Source: Microbacterium abyssi (GTDB lineage Bacteria; Actinomycetota; Actinomycetes; Actinomycetales; Microbacteriaceae). Taken from it: a DNA stretch of 64,000 nucleotides. The stretch covers positions 868,001-932,000 of the forward strand of contig NZ_CP063815.1 in the NCBI RefSeq assembly GCF_015277895.1. The letters are read 5' to 3'. The notes under the pieces are model-generated. The model worked only from the letters and a program-made list of their open reading frames with translations, was not told the origin of the DNA and did not search any database. Positions 10,542 to 19,853 of this stretch are shown here, in pieces. Every line of letters begins with the position of its first letter. Position 1 is the first letter of the stretch. Made by a program: the position numbers and the translations under genes.

Positions 10542-10655
10542 ATGGACCTCGTCGCACTCGAATTCTTCTTCATCGGTCTGCTCGGCCTCGCGAGTCTTGC
10601 GATCGCGTTCGTCGCCGGCACGGTGCTGTGGAACCTCTTCCGCGGCCAGCGCTGA
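10542..10655 (+). CDS. 37-residue single-helix membrane miniprotein
   Basis: ATG to TGA of 38 codons encoding one long hydrophobic segment ([19 protein letters not shown]) and a basic end NLFRGQR, the layout of a single-pass membrane miniprotein with cytoplasmic C-terminus. TAGAGT at 10530-10535 ends exactly six bases before the ATG, the leaderless-promoter spacing seen at many genes here. Function unknown. It stands alone between a membrane protein and the nitrobindin gene. Confidence 0.55.
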   Translation: MDLVALEFFFIGLLGLASLAIAFVAGTVLWNLFRGQR

Positions 10656-10681
10656 CCCGAGTGCGCTGACGGCATAGCACC

Positions 10682-11284
10682 ATGCTCGAGCTCCCCACCG
10701 ACCTCCCGGCCGATCTCGCACCGCTGAGCTGGCTCATCGGCGTGTGGGAGGGCACCGGCGTCATCGAGTACACCGCCGGAGACCACCGTTTCCAAGGCGA
10801 GTTCACGCATCGCGTGAGCTTCAGCCATGACGGTGCCGGCTATCTGAACTACGCCGCGACCGGCTGGATGGCCGCCGCGGAGGGCGAGGCATCCATCCCG
10901 CTCGTCGCTGAGACGGGATTCTGGCGGCTGTCGCGCCCCGCCACGGCATCCGACCCCGGACCGGCACTGCTGCCGCCCACCGGGCCGGCTGTGGAGCGCA
11001 CGGTCGACGACGTCGAGGAACTGCGCGCGGCATCCGGCGGCTTCGCGATCGAGGTCTCGCTCGCGCACTCCGACGGCGCGCTGGAGCTCTACCTCGGAGA
11101 GATCAACGGCCCGCGGATCGACATCGCGACCGATGCGATCGTGCGCGGCGCAGGAGGCAAGTCTTACGGGGCGGCGAGCCGCATGTACGGGCTGGTCGAC
11201 GGACACCTGCTGTGGGCTTGGGACATCGCGGCGCTCGGTGCGGAGATGGCGTCGCACGCCTCCGCGCGCCTGGCCCGGGTCTGA
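10682..11284 (+). CDS. Nitrobindin-like heme-binding beta-barrel protein (FABP/DUF1794)
   Basis: A 200-residue all-beta protein with the GxWxGxG signature ([11 protein letters not shown]) near residue 20 that opens the nitrobindin barrel. Family members bind heme and react with nitric oxide or peroxynitrite. It ends four bases before the YgfZ start, suggesting co-transcription. A heme-ligand histidine is expected near the C-terminus; SHASARL there is a candidate, not proven. Confidence 0.8.
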   Translation: MLELPTDLPADLAPLSWLIGVWEGTGVIEYTAGDHRFQGEFTHRVSFSHDGAGYLNYAATGWMAAAEGEASIPLVAETGFWRLSRPATASDPGPALLPPTGPAVERTVDDVEELRAASGGFAIEVSLAHSDGALELYLGEINGPRIDIATDAIVRGAGGKSYGAASRMYGLVDGHLLWAWDIAALGAEMASHASARLARV

Positions 11285-11287
11285 CCC

Positions 11288-12403
11288 ATGTCTGCTTTCA
11301 GGGATGGGTTCGCAGCGCGGCCGGGCACGGTCGTCGACGACGGCATGATCTCCCACTTCGGTGACCCGATGCGCGAACAGCGCGCGCTCTCCGCCGGCAG
11401 CGCCGCGGCGCCCCTCGGAGACCGCACCGTGATCGAGGTCGCGGGGGAGGACCGCCTGAACTGGCTGGACTCCATCACCTCACAGGCGGTCTCGGGACTC
11501 CGGGCCGGTGACAGCACCGAGCTGCTCGTCCTCGATCCTCAGGGCCGCGTCGAGCATGCCGCGGGCGTGTTCGAGGACGGCGCGTCGGTCTGGCTCATCG
11601 CGGACGCTGCCGATGCCGAACCGCTCGCCACCTGGTTGCAGCGCATGGTCTTCCGCTCGCGCGTGACCGTCGCCGTGCGGACGGATCTGCAGCTGGTCGG
11701 GTTCTTCGCGGGTGGGGATGCCGAGGTCGCGGTGCGCGCGATCGCCGCCGCACCGCACGGGATGCCGCTGGTGTGGGCCGATCCGTGGACCGCCGTCCAG
11801 GCGGGCGGGTACCAGTACTCGCACGTCGCCGATCATCCATCTGCCGACTACGCATGGCGGGTCGCGATCGTCGAGGCGGATGCCGCAGCTCCCGCCGATC
11901 TCGAAGTCGCCGGCCTCCTCGCCGCAGAGGCGCTGCGCGTCGCGGCCTGGCGGCCCCGCTGGTCCGGCGAAGTCGATGAGCGCTCGCTGCCGCACGAGTC
12001 GGACTGGATCCGCAGCGCGGTGCACCTGAGCAAGGGCTGCTACCGCGGCCAGGAGACCGTCGCGAAGGTGCACAACCTCGGGCACCCGCCGCGGCGGCTC
12101 GCCGCGCTGCACCTCGACGGGAGCGACGACGTGCTGCCGCCCGCCGGTGCGACCGTGTTCGCCGGTGACGACGAGGTGGGTCATGTCACCTCGGTGGCGC
12201 GCCACTTCGAGGATGGGCCGATCGCGCTGGCGATCCTGTCGCGCAGGGCCCCCATCGGTGACCTGACCGTGCGCGCCGAGGGCATCGACATCGCGGCCGC
12301 GCAGCAGGTGATCGTCCCGGCGGATGCCGGCGCCACAGCCGACGTGCCGCGCCTGACGCGGCTCTCCCGGCGTCCCGCCGGGCAGGATCCTCGCAAGGCA
12401 TAG
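11288..12403 (+). CDS. ygfZ: YgfZ-type folate-binding protein (GcvT-like)
   Basis: A 371-residue protein with the hallmark KGCYRGQE near residue 250, whose cysteine is essential in YgfZ. The N-terminal half (RTVIEVAGEDRLNWLDSITSQ) is the GcvT-like folate-binding domain. YgfZ helps assemble or repair iron-sulfur enzymes using tetrahydrofolate, including tRNA-modifying MiaB. It is cytoplasmic and probably read with the nitrobindin gene just upstream, a coherent redox-stress pair. Confidence 0.88.
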   Translation: MSAFRDGFAARPGTVVDDGMISHFGDPMREQRALSAGSAAAPLGDRTVIEVAGEDRLNWLDSITSQAVSGLRAGDSTELLVLDPQGRVEHAAGVFEDGASVWLIADAADAEPLATWLQRMVFRSRVTVAVRTDLQLVGFFAGGDAEVAVRAIAAAPHGMPLVWADPWTAVQAGGYQYSHVADHPSADYAWRVAIVEADAAAPADLEVAGLLAAEALRVAAWRPRWSGEVDERSLPHESDWIRSAVHLSKGCYRGQETVAKVHNLGHPPRRLAALHLDGSDDVLPPAGATVFAGDDEVGHVTSVARHFEDGPIALAILSRRAPIGDLTVRAEGIDIAAAQQVIVPADAGATADVPRLTRLSRRPAGQDPRKA

Positions 12404-12422
12404 GCCATCGCGAGGCACGGGC

Positions 12423-13244
12423 CTATCGCGGGGCGACTGCCTCCCACGGGACCGTGAGCTCGCCCAATCGCCACCGCCCACGGTTGCCGAGAACAGGGTG
12501 ACCCTGCTCCTTCAGTGCCGTGACCGCGGCGAGGAAGCGCTGCGTCGCACCGAACGTCGACAGCGGTGCAGCGCGGTCCCACTCGCGATCCAGCGCCACC
12601 AGCAGATCGTGGATGCCTTCGCCGCGAACATTGCGGTGGATGAGCGCCTTCGGCAGCCGCTCCGCGACGATGCTCGGTCGCTCCAGCTCGGCCAGGCGCA
12701 GCGAGATGGTGAAGCGCACCGGCGCGCCGGTCGGCGCCACATCAACCCAGCTCGCGATGCGGCCGATCTCGTCACAGGTGCCTTCGAACAGCATTCCGGC
12801 GGGAGGCAGGCGCGCTGCCATCGACCGCCACGCCTCAGGGACGTCCTCCTCGTCGTACTGGCGCAGCACATTCATCGCGCGGATCACGGCGGGCTGCCGG
12901 TCGCCGGAGAGGGGAACCTCGAAGCCGCCACGGGCGAACGACACGGGGAGGTCGGGCGCGAACGCCGTGCGGCCCGCACGCACCGCGTCGAGCTGTGCGC
13001 GGGCGGCGGCCACGCGCTCCGGATCGAGCTCGAAGCCGATCACCTGGACGTCGCGGCGGACCTTCATGAGCCGCGCGGCGAGCTCGAGGGCGGTCACCCC
13101 GCTCGCGCCGTAGCCGAGATCGATGACCAGCGGATCGACCGCGTCGCGAAACGCGTCGCTCGCCGCGATCCAGCGGTCGTTGCGGCGCAGTCGATTCGTC
13201 CCCGTGGTGCCCCTGGTGGGGCGGCCGAGAGGGGATGACGCCAT
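12423..13244 (-). CDS. Class I SAM-dependent methyltransferase
   Basis: 273 residues with a Rossmann motif I (VIDLGYGASGVTALELA) near residue 42 and an acidic motif II (VIGFELDPERVAAA) near 75 that bind S-adenosylmethionine. The substrate is not evident. The start at ATG 13244 is six bases after GACAAT, a weak leaderless-type promoter; the upstream frame runs through gpmA in antisense and is not coding. It is divergent from gpmA with a 33-base promoter space. Confidence 0.75.
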   Translation of the reverse strand: MASSPLGRPTRGTTGTNRLRRNDRWIAASDAFRDAVDPLVIDLGYGASGVTALELAARLMKVRRDVQVIGFELDPERVAAARAQLDAVRAGRTAFAPDLPVSFARGGFEVPLSGDRQPAVIRAMNVLRQYDEEDVPEAWRSMAARLPPAGMLFEGTCDEIGRIASWVDVAPTGAPVRFTISLRLAELERPSIVAERLPKALIHRNVRGEGIHDLLVALDREWDRAAPLSTFGATQRFLAAVTALKEQGHPVLGNRGRWRLGELTVPWEAVAPR

Positions 13245-13277
13245 GGCCCCATTGTCCCATCGTCCTAGACTGGGATC

Positions 13278-14021
13278 ATGACCCGCACTCTCATCCTGCT
13301 CCGCCACGGCCAGAGCGAGTGGAACGAACTGAACCTCTTCACCGGCTGGGTGGACGTCCGCCTCACGGAGCAGGGCAGGGCAGAAGCACGCCGCGGCGGC
13401 GAGCTGCTCGCCGAATCGGGCCTGCTGCCCGATGTGCTGCACACCTCGCTGCTCAGCCGCGCGATCCAGACCGCCGACATCGCCCTGGACTCCGCCGACC
13501 GGCTGTGGATCCCGGTCAAGCGCACCTGGCGCCTCAACGAGCGCCACTACGGTGCCCTGCAGGGCAAGGACAAGGCCCAGACGCTCGAGGAGTTCGGTCC
13601 CGAGCAGTTCCAGCTGTGGCGTCGTTCGTTCGACGTGCCGCCGCCGCTGCTCGACGACGACAGCGAGTTCAGCCAGGTGAACGACCCCCGTTACGTCGGC
13701 ATCGACGGCGAGGTGCCCCGCACCGAATCTCTGAAGATCGTCATCGACCGGATGCTGCCGTACTGGGAGAACGAGATCATCCCGGACCTCGAGGCCGGTA
13801 AGACGGTGCTCGTCGCTGCGCACGGCAATTCGCTGCGCGGTCTCGTCAAGCACCTCGACGGCATCAGCGACGCCGACATCGCCGGACTCAACATCCCCAC
13901 CGGCATCCCGCTGGTCTACGACCTCGATGACGACAACCTGCCCACCGGGCCCGGCCGCTACCTCGACCCCGAGGCCGCGGCCGCCGGCGCCGCCGCGGTC
14001 GCATCGCAGGGCAAGAAGTAG
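13278..14021 (+). CDS. gpmA: 2,3-bisphosphoglycerate-dependent phosphoglycerate mutase
   Basis: Glycolytic enzyme, 247 residues. RHGQSEWN at residues 8-15 holds the phospho-histidine and AAHGNSLRG near 180 the second active-site histidine; the [13 protein letters not shown] segment is typical of the cofactor-dependent form. TAGACT at 13266-13271 is six bases before the ATG, indicating a leaderless mRNA. A large palindrome follows the stop. Confidence 0.96.
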   Translation: MTRTLILLRHGQSEWNELNLFTGWVDVRLTEQGRAEARRGGELLAESGLLPDVLHTSLLSRAIQTADIALDSADRLWIPVKRTWRLNERHYGALQGKDKAQTLEEFGPEQFQLWRRSFDVPPPLLDDDSEFSQVNDPRYVGIDGEVPRTESLKIVIDRMLPYWENEIIPDLEAGKTVLVAAHGNSLRGLVKHLDGISDADIAGLNIPTGIPLVYDLDDDNLPTGPGRYLDPEAAAAGAAAVASQGKK

Positions 14022-14042
14022 CGCCGAGCCCCGTTTCACGCT

Positions 14043-14080
14043 GAGACCCCCGCCTGCTGACGTCAGCAGGCGGGGGTCTC
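14043..14080. terminator. Perfect 38-bp palindrome between convergent gpmA and phoU
   Basis: Nineteen-base arms (GAGACCCCCGCCTGCTGAC and its exact complement) meet without a loop. A third, partial copy of one arm (GGCGGGGGTCTC) sits at 14089-14100 and runs into the phoU stop codon. The site lies between the 3' ends of converging genes and most simply serves as a bidirectional terminator, although no T-run follows. Confidence 0.65.
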
Positions 14081-14098
14081 GGCGGTAAGGCGGGGGTC

Positions 14099-14809
14099 TC
14101 AAAGCTGGTCTGTGGCGCGAAGAGCCTCGTCGTGCGCCTCGGCCGCGAGGGCGATGTCCTCTTCGCCGGCAGCCCAGTCGCCGGTCGCGAGGTAGACGAC
14201 CTTCTTCGCGACGGCGACGGCGTGGTCGGCGAACCGCTCGTGGTAGCGGCTGGCCAGGGTCGCATCGACGGTCGCGGTCGGCTCGCCCTTCCAGTTGTCG
14301 CTGAGGACCTTCTCGAAGACCTTGGCGTGCAGTTCGTCGATCTCGTCGTCCGCGTTGCGGATGACGTCGGCCAGCCGCAGGTCCTGCGTCCGGAGCAGTT
14401 CCGACAGCGTGCGTGCGACCTCGACATCGCGCTCGCCCATCTTCGAGAAAGTGCCCTTCAGGCCCTTCGGGATGGCGCGCTCGGGGAAGCGGAGGCGCGC
14501 GAGCTGCGCGATGTGCTCTGCCATGTCGCCCATGCGCTCCAGCGAGGCGCTGACGCGGAGGGCGAACACGACGATGCGCAGGTCGCGTGCGACCGGCTGC
14601 TGGCGGGCGAGGACCTCGATGGCGAGCTCGTCGAGGCTGATGGTCAACTCGTCGATGTGGGCGTCGTCGGCGATCACCTCTTCGGCCAGGGCCACGTCAC
14701 TGTTCGCGAAGGCGCGAGTGGCCTTGTCGATGGCCACCGCGACGAGGTCGGTGATCTCCACGAGACGGGCCTGGATGTCCTCGAGGGACTGATGGAAGAC
14801 TTCGCGCAT
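14099..14809 (-). CDS. phoU: Phosphate signalling protein PhoU
   Basis: 236-residue helical protein made of two PhoU repeats; the LERMGDMAEHI metal-binding motif lies near residue 92 and its second-repeat counterpart near SRYHERFADHAVAVAK at 190. PhoU links the Pst transporter to the sensor kinase and represses the regulon when phosphate is plentiful. Unlike in enterobacteria it is not in the pst operon but divergent from senX3-regX3, the usual actinobacterial layout. Confidence 0.95.
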   Translation of the reverse strand: MREVFHQSLEDIQARLVEITDLVAVAIDKATRAFANSDVALAEEVIADDAHIDELTISLDELAIEVLARQQPVARDLRIVVFALRVSASLERMGDMAEHIAQLARLRFPERAIPKGLKGTFSKMGERDVEVARTLSELLRTQDLRLADVIRNADDEIDELHAKVFEKVLSDNWKGEPTATVDATLASRYHERFADHAVAVAKKVVYLATGDWAAGEEDIALAAEAHDEALRATDQL

Positions 14810-14904
14810 GAGCGTCGCAACCTTTCGTTCGGGGCTCGGGCCGTTCGGCCCGCCGATGGTGGCGCAGCACTGTTCGCACGCCCACCGAGATTGTGTTCGC
14901 CGAA

Positions 14905-14933
14905 GGTTAACGAACGGTGCCGGATAGGTGAAT
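14905..14933. promoter_or_regulatory. PHO box between phoU and senX3-regX3
   Basis: Three units with exact 11-base period are read on the plus strand: GGTTAAC (14905), GGTGCCG (14916) and GGTGAAT (14927). They are the complement of GTTAACC/ATTCACC-type units, the same elements as ahead of pstS. The position in the 197-base divergent gap suggests control of both phoU and the two-component operon, probably by RegX3 itself. Confidence 0.65.
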
Positions 14934-15006
14934 ACTACTTCTTCGGCGTCGGTGAAGCCCCGGATCCCGGCGTAAGAGGAGGTGAACGAGCCCTACGCTG
15001 TAGATC

Positions 15007-16227
15007 ATGACCCCGCCGAACACCGCGCTCATCGCCCTGGCCGTCGGCCTGGTGATCGGCATCGGTCTCTCGGCGATCATCGCATGGGCTTACCGCGCTC
15101 GCGCGCGCGTCGTGGAGGCCGCATCGTCGGTCGTTCCGCAAGGCACAGCCGACGTCCTCGACAGCATGGACGATGCGGCGTGCGTCGTCGACGCATCCGG
15201 ACTGGTGCTGGCGATCTCGAATCCCGCCGCGCGTTTCGGCATCGGCGTCGGCTCGACCCTCGACAACCAGGAGCTGCGGCAGCTGGTACGGACCGTGCGC
15301 TCGACAGGTGCGTCAGCCACCGAGACCATGCGCATCACCCGGTCGGGAGTCAGTCTCAGCCCGCGCCTGGTCTCCGCACGGGCGAGCGCGCTGGGCGGGC
15401 AGCTCACCCTGCTTATCATCCGCGACGTGACCGAGCAGGAGCGGCTGGACCAGGTGCGCCGCGACTTCGTCGCCAACACCAGTCACGAGCTCAAGACGCC
15501 GGTCGGGGCGGTGAGCCTCCTCGCCGAGGCCATCGAGTCCGCCGCCGATGATCCGGCGCAGGTGCGGATCTTCGCCTCGCGCATCTCCGCGGAGGCCGCC
15601 CGCCTCGGGCAGCTCACGGGCAGGATCATGAGCCTGTCCCGGTTGCAGGCGTCCGACGGCATCACCGATTTCGACACCGTCGCGATGGATGAGGTGGTCG
15701 CATCCTCCATCGAGGGTCACACCGTGCAGGCGGATTCCGCCGGCGTCGAACTCGTCCGGGGCGGCGATCGGGGAGCGTACGTGCGCGGCGACGCCCAGAT
15801 CCTCATCGAGGCGGTGGGGAACCTCATCGCGAACGCCATCGTGTACTCCCCGAAGGGCTCGCGTGTCGGTGTCGGAATCAAGATCGACGCGGACACCGTC
15901 GAGATCGCCGTGTCGGACCAGGGCATCGGGATCACCGAGGCTGACCGCGATCGCATCTTCGAGCGCTTCTACCGTGCGGACGAGGCGCGATCCCGTCGCA
16001 CCGGAGGCACCGGACTCGGACTGTCGATCGTCAAGCACGCGACGCAGCGGCACGGCGGCGAGGTGCGGGTGTGGTCGCGGCCCGGTCGCGGATCGACCTT
16101 CACGATGGTGCTCCCGCGCATCGACGCGCCGGCGCCGGAGACAGCCAAGAAGATCAAGAAGAAGCGCGCGCGGAAGGCCGCCAAGGCCACCGACCCCACG
16201 CGCGTCCGAAACGGAGAGAACGCATGA
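15007..16227 (+). CDS. senX3: Phosphate-sensing histidine kinase SenX3
   Basis: 406 residues: an N-terminal membrane helix (LIALAVGLVIGIGLSAIIAW), a PAS-like domain (about 45-150), the H-box ANTSHELKTP with phospho-acceptor His near 160, and an ATPase domain with GTGLGLSIVKH near 340; a lysine-rich tail ends the protein. SenX3 lacks an extracellular sensor and is thought to be held in check by PhoU-Pst. Stop and regX3 start overlap (ATGA). TACGCT seven bases before the ATG suggests a leaderless mRNA. Confidence 0.93.
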   Translation: MTPPNTALIALAVGLVIGIGLSAIIAWAYRARARVVEAASSVVPQGTADVLDSMDDAACVVDASGLVLAISNPAARFGIGVGSTLDNQELRQLVRTVRSTGASATETMRITRSGVSLSPRLVSARASALGGQLTLLIIRDVTEQERLDQVRRDFVANTSHELKTPVGAVSLLAEAIESAADDPAQVRIFASRISAEAARLGQLTGRIMSLSRLQASDGITDFDTVAMDEVVASSIEGHTVQADSAGVELVRGGDRGAYVRGDAQILIEAVGNLIANAIVYSPKGSRVGVGIKIDADTVEIAVSDQGIGITEADRDRIFERFYRADEARSRRTGGTGLGLSIVKHATQRHGGEVRVWSRPGRGSTFTMVLPRIDAPAPETAKKIKKKRARKAAKATDPTRVRNGENA

Positions 16228-16907
16228 CCCGTATCCTTCTCGTCGAGGACGAGCCCGACCTCGCGGATCCGCTCGCATATCTGCTACGCCGCGAAGGCTA
16301 CGAAGTGGAGATCGCCGAGGACGGACCTGGCGCGTTGACGGCGTTCCGCGAGCGGGGTGCCGACATCGTTCTGCTGGACCTCATGCTCCCGGGGATGCCG
16401 GGAACCGAGGTGTGTCGCCAGATCCGTTCGAGCTCGGCTGTGCCGATCATCATGCTCACCGCGAAGGACTCCGAGGTGGACATCGTCGTGGGGCTCGAAC
16501 TCGGGGCCGACGACTACATAACCAAGCCCTACTCGTCGCGCGAACTCCTCGCCCGCATGCGCGCGGTGCTGCGCCGGATCGTTCAGGCCGACAGCGACCT
16601 GGACGAGCGCGTGCTCGAGGGTGGTCGCGTCGCACTCGACATCGACCGCCACACGGTCACGGTCGGAGGCTCCGAGATCAACATGCCGTTGAAGGAGTTC
16701 GAACTGCTCGAGGTCCTGATGCGCAACTCCGGCCGGGTGCTGACCCGGGGGCAGCTCATCGACCGTGTGTGGGGCAGCGACTACTTCGGCGATACCAAGA
16801 CGCTGGACGTGCACATCAAGCGCATCCGCTCGCGGATCGAGGAGAACCCGGGTGAGCCTGTCATGCTCGTGACCGTCCGAGGCCTCGGCTATCGCTTCGA
16901 GGGCTGA
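16224..16907 (+). CDS. regX3: Phosphate response regulator RegX3
   Basis: 227-residue OmpR-family regulator: receiver domain with acidic pair EDE, phospho-acceptor in LLDLMLPG near residue 52, and ITKPYS lysine near 101; winged-helix domain from about 130. It is translationally coupled to senX3. Predicted targets in this window are pstS and phoU/senX3, both with 11-base PHO repeats. A strong terminator follows. Confidence 0.94.
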   Translation: MTRILLVEDEPDLADPLAYLLRREGYEVEIAEDGPGALTAFRERGADIVLLDLMLPGMPGTEVCRQIRSSSAVPIIMLTAKDSEVDIVVGLELGADDYITKPYSSRELLARMRAVLRRIVQADSDLDERVLEGGRVALDIDRHTVTVGGSEINMPLKEFELLEVLMRNSGRVLTRGQLIDRVWGSDYFGDTKTLDVHIKRIRSRIEENPGEPVMLVTVRGLGYRFEG

Positions 16908-16914
16908 CAGACGA

Positions 16915-16952
16915 AGAAGAGGCCGGCATCCTGATGGATGCCGGCCTCTTCT
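16915..16952 (+). terminator. Intrinsic terminator after regX3
   Basis: Perfect 17-base arms (AGAAGAGGCCGGCATCC and complement) around a TGAT loop. Because the outer part is A/T-rich on either side it can act for regX3 and for the convergent lipoprotein gene that ends at 16965. Confidence 0.8.
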
Positions 16953-16964
16953 GATGCAGGGAGG

Positions 16965-17438
16965 TCAGTCCTCTTCGGGGACGAGGTCCGAGTAGTAGGG
17001 GAGGGTGCCGTCCAGGACCGGGATCTCGGCCGTGGCGCCGGTCGCGTCACCGGACTGGAAGTACACCTCGATCGTGGCACCGGGCATGGTGTCCAGGTCG
17101 TCGATGCGCAACGGCTCGGCGTCTGCGCCGAGGCTCAGAGTGTCACCGGGACCGACCCGGACCGTCAGCGGATCGATGCCCTCGATCTCGACCGTGAGGA
17201 CCTCTGCCCGATCGGCCGAGTTCACGATCGCGGCGACGAGGTTGCCCGTGGAGCCGTCTTCCGTCGCGATGATCATCGCATTGCGGACCAGGAGAGGGCC
17301 TTCGGAGTCGGTGACGTTCACGCCATCGGACGCCGAGTACTTGACCTCGGTCGACTGCGGGGTGATGAACGTGCATCCGGTCGCACCGAGCAGAACGAGG
17401 GCGCTGACGGCGGCTGACGCAACAAGGCGCGATTTCAC
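16965..17438 (-). CDS. LpqE-like lipoprotein
   Basis: 157-residue exported lipoprotein: signal peptide from GTG 17438 with lipobox LLGATGC and a strong AGGAGGA ribosome site six bases upstream. The mature part is beta-rich (VEIEGIDPLTVRVGPGDTLSLG), similar in outline to PCu(A)C/LpqE-type domains. The assignment rests partly on position: in mycobacteria lpqE sits next to carD, ispD and ispF as here. Its role (copper or other metal trafficking) is unproven. Confidence 0.7.
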   Translation of the reverse strand: MKSRLVASAAVSALVLLGATGCTFITPQSTEVKYSASDGVNVTDSEGPLLVRNAMIIATEDGSTGNLVAAIVNSADRAEVLTVEIEGIDPLTVRVGPGDTLSLGADAEPLRIDDLDTMPGATIEVYFQSGDATGATAEIPVLDGTLPYYSDLVPEED

Positions 17439-17570
17439 GGATCCTCCTGGAGCTGTGGGACGTCCTGTCCATTCTATGGGTATCGACCAGGCTCGCAGGG
17501 ACGATGCGGAGGCAAACCTTAGCGCATGTCGCCTGTGGTATTCTGGAGGTTGCCGAAAGGACACGATTTT

Positions 17571-18053
17571 ATGCTTTTTGAGGTTGGCGAGACGGTCGTC
17601 TATCCGCACCATGGGGCCGCGACGATCATCGAGGTCAAGGATCGCGTCATCAAGGGCGAGACGAAGAAATATCTGAAGCTCAACGTCACGCAGGGCGACC
17701 TGATCATCGAGGTTCCTGCTGAGAACGTCGACCTGGTCGGCGTGCGCGATGTGATCGGCCAGGAGGGTCTGGATCACGTCTTCGAGGTGCTTCGCGCACC
17801 GTTCACCGAAGAGCCCACGAACTGGTCCCGTCGCTACAAGGCGAATCTTGAGAAGCTCGCCTCCGGCGATGTGATCAAGGTCAGCGAGGTCGTCCGCGAC
17901 CTGTGGCGTCGCGATCAGGACCGCGGTCTCTCCGCGGGGGAGAAGCGCATGCTCGCCAAGGCGCGCCAGATCCTCATCTCCGAGCTCGCGCTCGCTGAGA
18001 AGTGCGACGAGGAGAAGGCCGGCGCGCTGCTCGACGAGGTTCTGGCTTCCTGA
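17571..18053 (+). CDS. carD: CarD-family transcription regulator
   Basis: 160-residue essential actinobacterial regulator that binds the RNA polymerase beta subunit and stabilises open complexes, notably at rRNA promoters. The N-terminal Tudor-like RNAP-interacting domain ([17 protein letters not shown]) and helical DNA-binding C-terminus ([20 protein letters not shown], with the conserved W) are intact. ATG 17571 is preferred to the upstream frame start at 17526; GAAAGG lies 11 bases ahead and TATTCT at about 17538 could be the -10. Confidence 0.95.
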   Translation: MLFEVGETVVYPHHGAATIIEVKDRVIKGETKKYLKLNVTQGDLIIEVPAENVDLVGVRDVIGQEGLDHVFEVLRAPFTEEPTNWSRRYKANLEKLASGDVIKVSEVVRDLWRRDQDRGLSAGEKRMLAKARQILISELALAEKCDEEKAGALLDEVLAS

Positions 18054-18089
18054 GGACAGACGCGAGCTGCGCCTCGCTAGGGTGAGAGC

Positions 18090-19289
18090 GTGACTCTCAT
18101 TCCGGTGCCGACGACGGCGATCATCGTCGTCGCGGCCGGTTCGGGCACGCGCCTCGGCGCGACAGCACCGAAGGCCTTCGTCGGCATCGACGAGCGCTCT
18201 GTGCTGCGCCATGCGCTCGACGGCGTCTTCGCGGCGTCGCCGGCGCAGGTGATCGTCGTCGCGCCCGCGGGGCACGAGGGGGATGCCGAGAGCGAGCTTC
18301 TCGCGGCAGCTGGTGACCGCAGCGACCTGGGGCGGGTCGTCGTCGGAGGCGAGACCAGGCAGCAGTCGGTCGCCGCAGGTCTGCGCGCACTGTGGGGAGA
18401 CATCACGACGGTGCTCGTGCACGATGCGGCGCGGGCCCTGACGCCGCCCGCCCAGATCGCCGCCGTCGCGGATGCCGTGACCTCCGACACCGGCGTCATC
18501 CCCGTGCTGCCGGTGATCGACACGATCAAGCGCGTGGACGAGGAGCACATCGTCGCCGCAGTGGACCGTTCGGAGCTTGCCGCAGCCCAGACACCACAGG
18601 GCTTCCCGCGTGCGCTGCTCGAGAACGCTTACGCGCGGGTCGAGGGTGTCGAGTACACCGACGATGCCGCGCTGTTCGCTGCAGCAGGCCACCCCGTCCG
18701 TCACATCACCGGATCCGCGCGGGCGTTCAAGATCACGACCGCCGATGACCTCGAACGCGCGCGACGGCTGCTGAACGACATGCCTCAGACCGTGCGCCCT
18801 CGTGCCCACCACTACATCCCGCGCATCGGGATCGGCACAGACGTCCACGCGTTCGGCGGGGACGGCAGCCTGTGGCTCGCCGGGCTGGAATGGCCTGAGG
18901 AGCCCGCGCTGTCCGGGCACTCAGACGGGGATGCCGTCGCCCATGCCATCGTCGACGCGCTCCTGGGAGCAGCGGGGCTCGGCGACATCGGCCAGCACTT
19001 CGGCACGTCGCATCCCGAATACGCCGGCGCGCACGCCGATGTGTTCCTCTCCCGCACGCGCGACCTGCTGGGCGAGGCCGGCTACGTGATCGGCAACGTC
19101 TCGGTGCAGTTCCAGGGCAACCGTCCCCGGTTCAGCAGCCGGCGCGCCGAGGCTGAGAAGATGCTTTCGGCGGCGCTCGGCGGCGCAGCGGTTTCGGTGT
19201 CCGCGACCACCACGGACGGCCTGGGATTCACCGGCCGAGGCGAGGGCATCGCCGTCACGGCCGTCGCCCTGCTGCTGCCGCAGTTCTGA
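18090..19289 (+). CDS. ispDF: Bifunctional IspD-IspF
   Basis: Two consecutive-pathway MEP isoprenoid enzymes in one 399-residue chain. Residues 1-235 are IspD (MEP cytidylyltransferase) with AAGSGTRLG; residues about 245-399 are IspF (MEcPP synthase) with the metal motif [18 protein letters not shown] and the C-terminal [16 protein letters not shown]. The IspE step between them is missing from the fusion. TAGGGT six bases ahead of GTG 18090 marks a leaderless start. It follows carD closely. Confidence 0.95.
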   Translation: MTLIPVPTTAIIVVAAGSGTRLGATAPKAFVGIDERSVLRHALDGVFAASPAQVIVVAPAGHEGDAESELLAAAGDRSDLGRVVVGGETRQQSVAAGLRALWGDITTVLVHDAARALTPPAQIAAVADAVTSDTGVIPVLPVIDTIKRVDEEHIVAAVDRSELAAAQTPQGFPRALLENAYARVEGVEYTDDAALFAAAGHPVRHITGSARAFKITTADDLERARRLLNDMPQTVRPRAHHYIPRIGIGTDVHAFGGDGSLWLAGLEWPEEPALSGHSDGDAVAHAIVDALLGAAGLGDIGQHFGTSHPEYAGAHADVFLSRTRDLLGEAGYVIGNVSVQFQGNRPRFSSRRAEAEKMLSAALGGAAVSVSATTTDGLGFTGRGEGIAVTAVALLLPQF

Positions 19290-19336
19290 GCGCCCGGCGT
19301 CATTCCGCCGAAACATGCGCGTGCGAGCATTGGCCC

Positions 19337-19795
19337 ATGTGGCAGTTCCGCGATGACGATCTGACCGGCGTGCATACTCGCGCGTTCGTATCGGACCATC
19401 TCGCGCAGATGCAGGCTCAGTCGCCGGCCGAGAGCGTGCACGCCCTGGACGTGGATGCGCTGCGCGCACCGGATATCCGGTTCGTCACCGCATGGCGCGA
19501 CGACCAGGTGTGCGGCATGGGCGCGTTCCGCCGGATGGAGGATCACGCCGCCGAGGTGAAGTCGATGCGGGTCGCCGAAGCTGTCCGCGGGCTCGGCCTC
19601 GGACGATTGCTGCTGCGCCACCTGATCGACAGGGCGCGCAGCGAGGGCATCAGCGTCCTGTGGCTCGAGACCGGATCGTCGGCGGACTTCCGCTCGGCCC
19701 GTGGGCTGTACCTCTCCGAGGGGTTCGTCCCGTGCGATCCGTTCGGCTCATATCGGGAGGACCCGGAGTCGGTCTTCTTCCGCCGCGACATCTGA
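19337..19795 (+). CDS. GNAT-family N-acetyltransferase
   Basis: 152 residues with the acetyl-CoA pyrophosphate-binding motif [14 protein letters not shown] near residue 85 and a typical ending [20 protein letters not shown]. The C-terminal part resembles PA4866-like and other small-molecule acetyltransferases; the acceptor is unknown. GAGCAT six bases before the ATG is a weak leaderless-type promoter. It is inserted between ispDF and cysS, where mycobacteria have no gene. Confidence 0.8.
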   Translation: MWQFRDDDLTGVHTRAFVSDHLAQMQAQSPAESVHALDVDALRAPDIRFVTAWRDDQVCGMGAFRRMEDHAAEVKSMRVAEAVRGLGLGRLLLRHLIDRARSEGISVLWLETGSSADFRSARGLYLSEGFVPCDPFGSYREDPESVFFRRDI

Positions 19796-19853
19796 TGGCC
19801 TGCGACCGGACTCACACGGGATTCCCGCTGGTGCCGCCGGGTACGCTGGAGCA

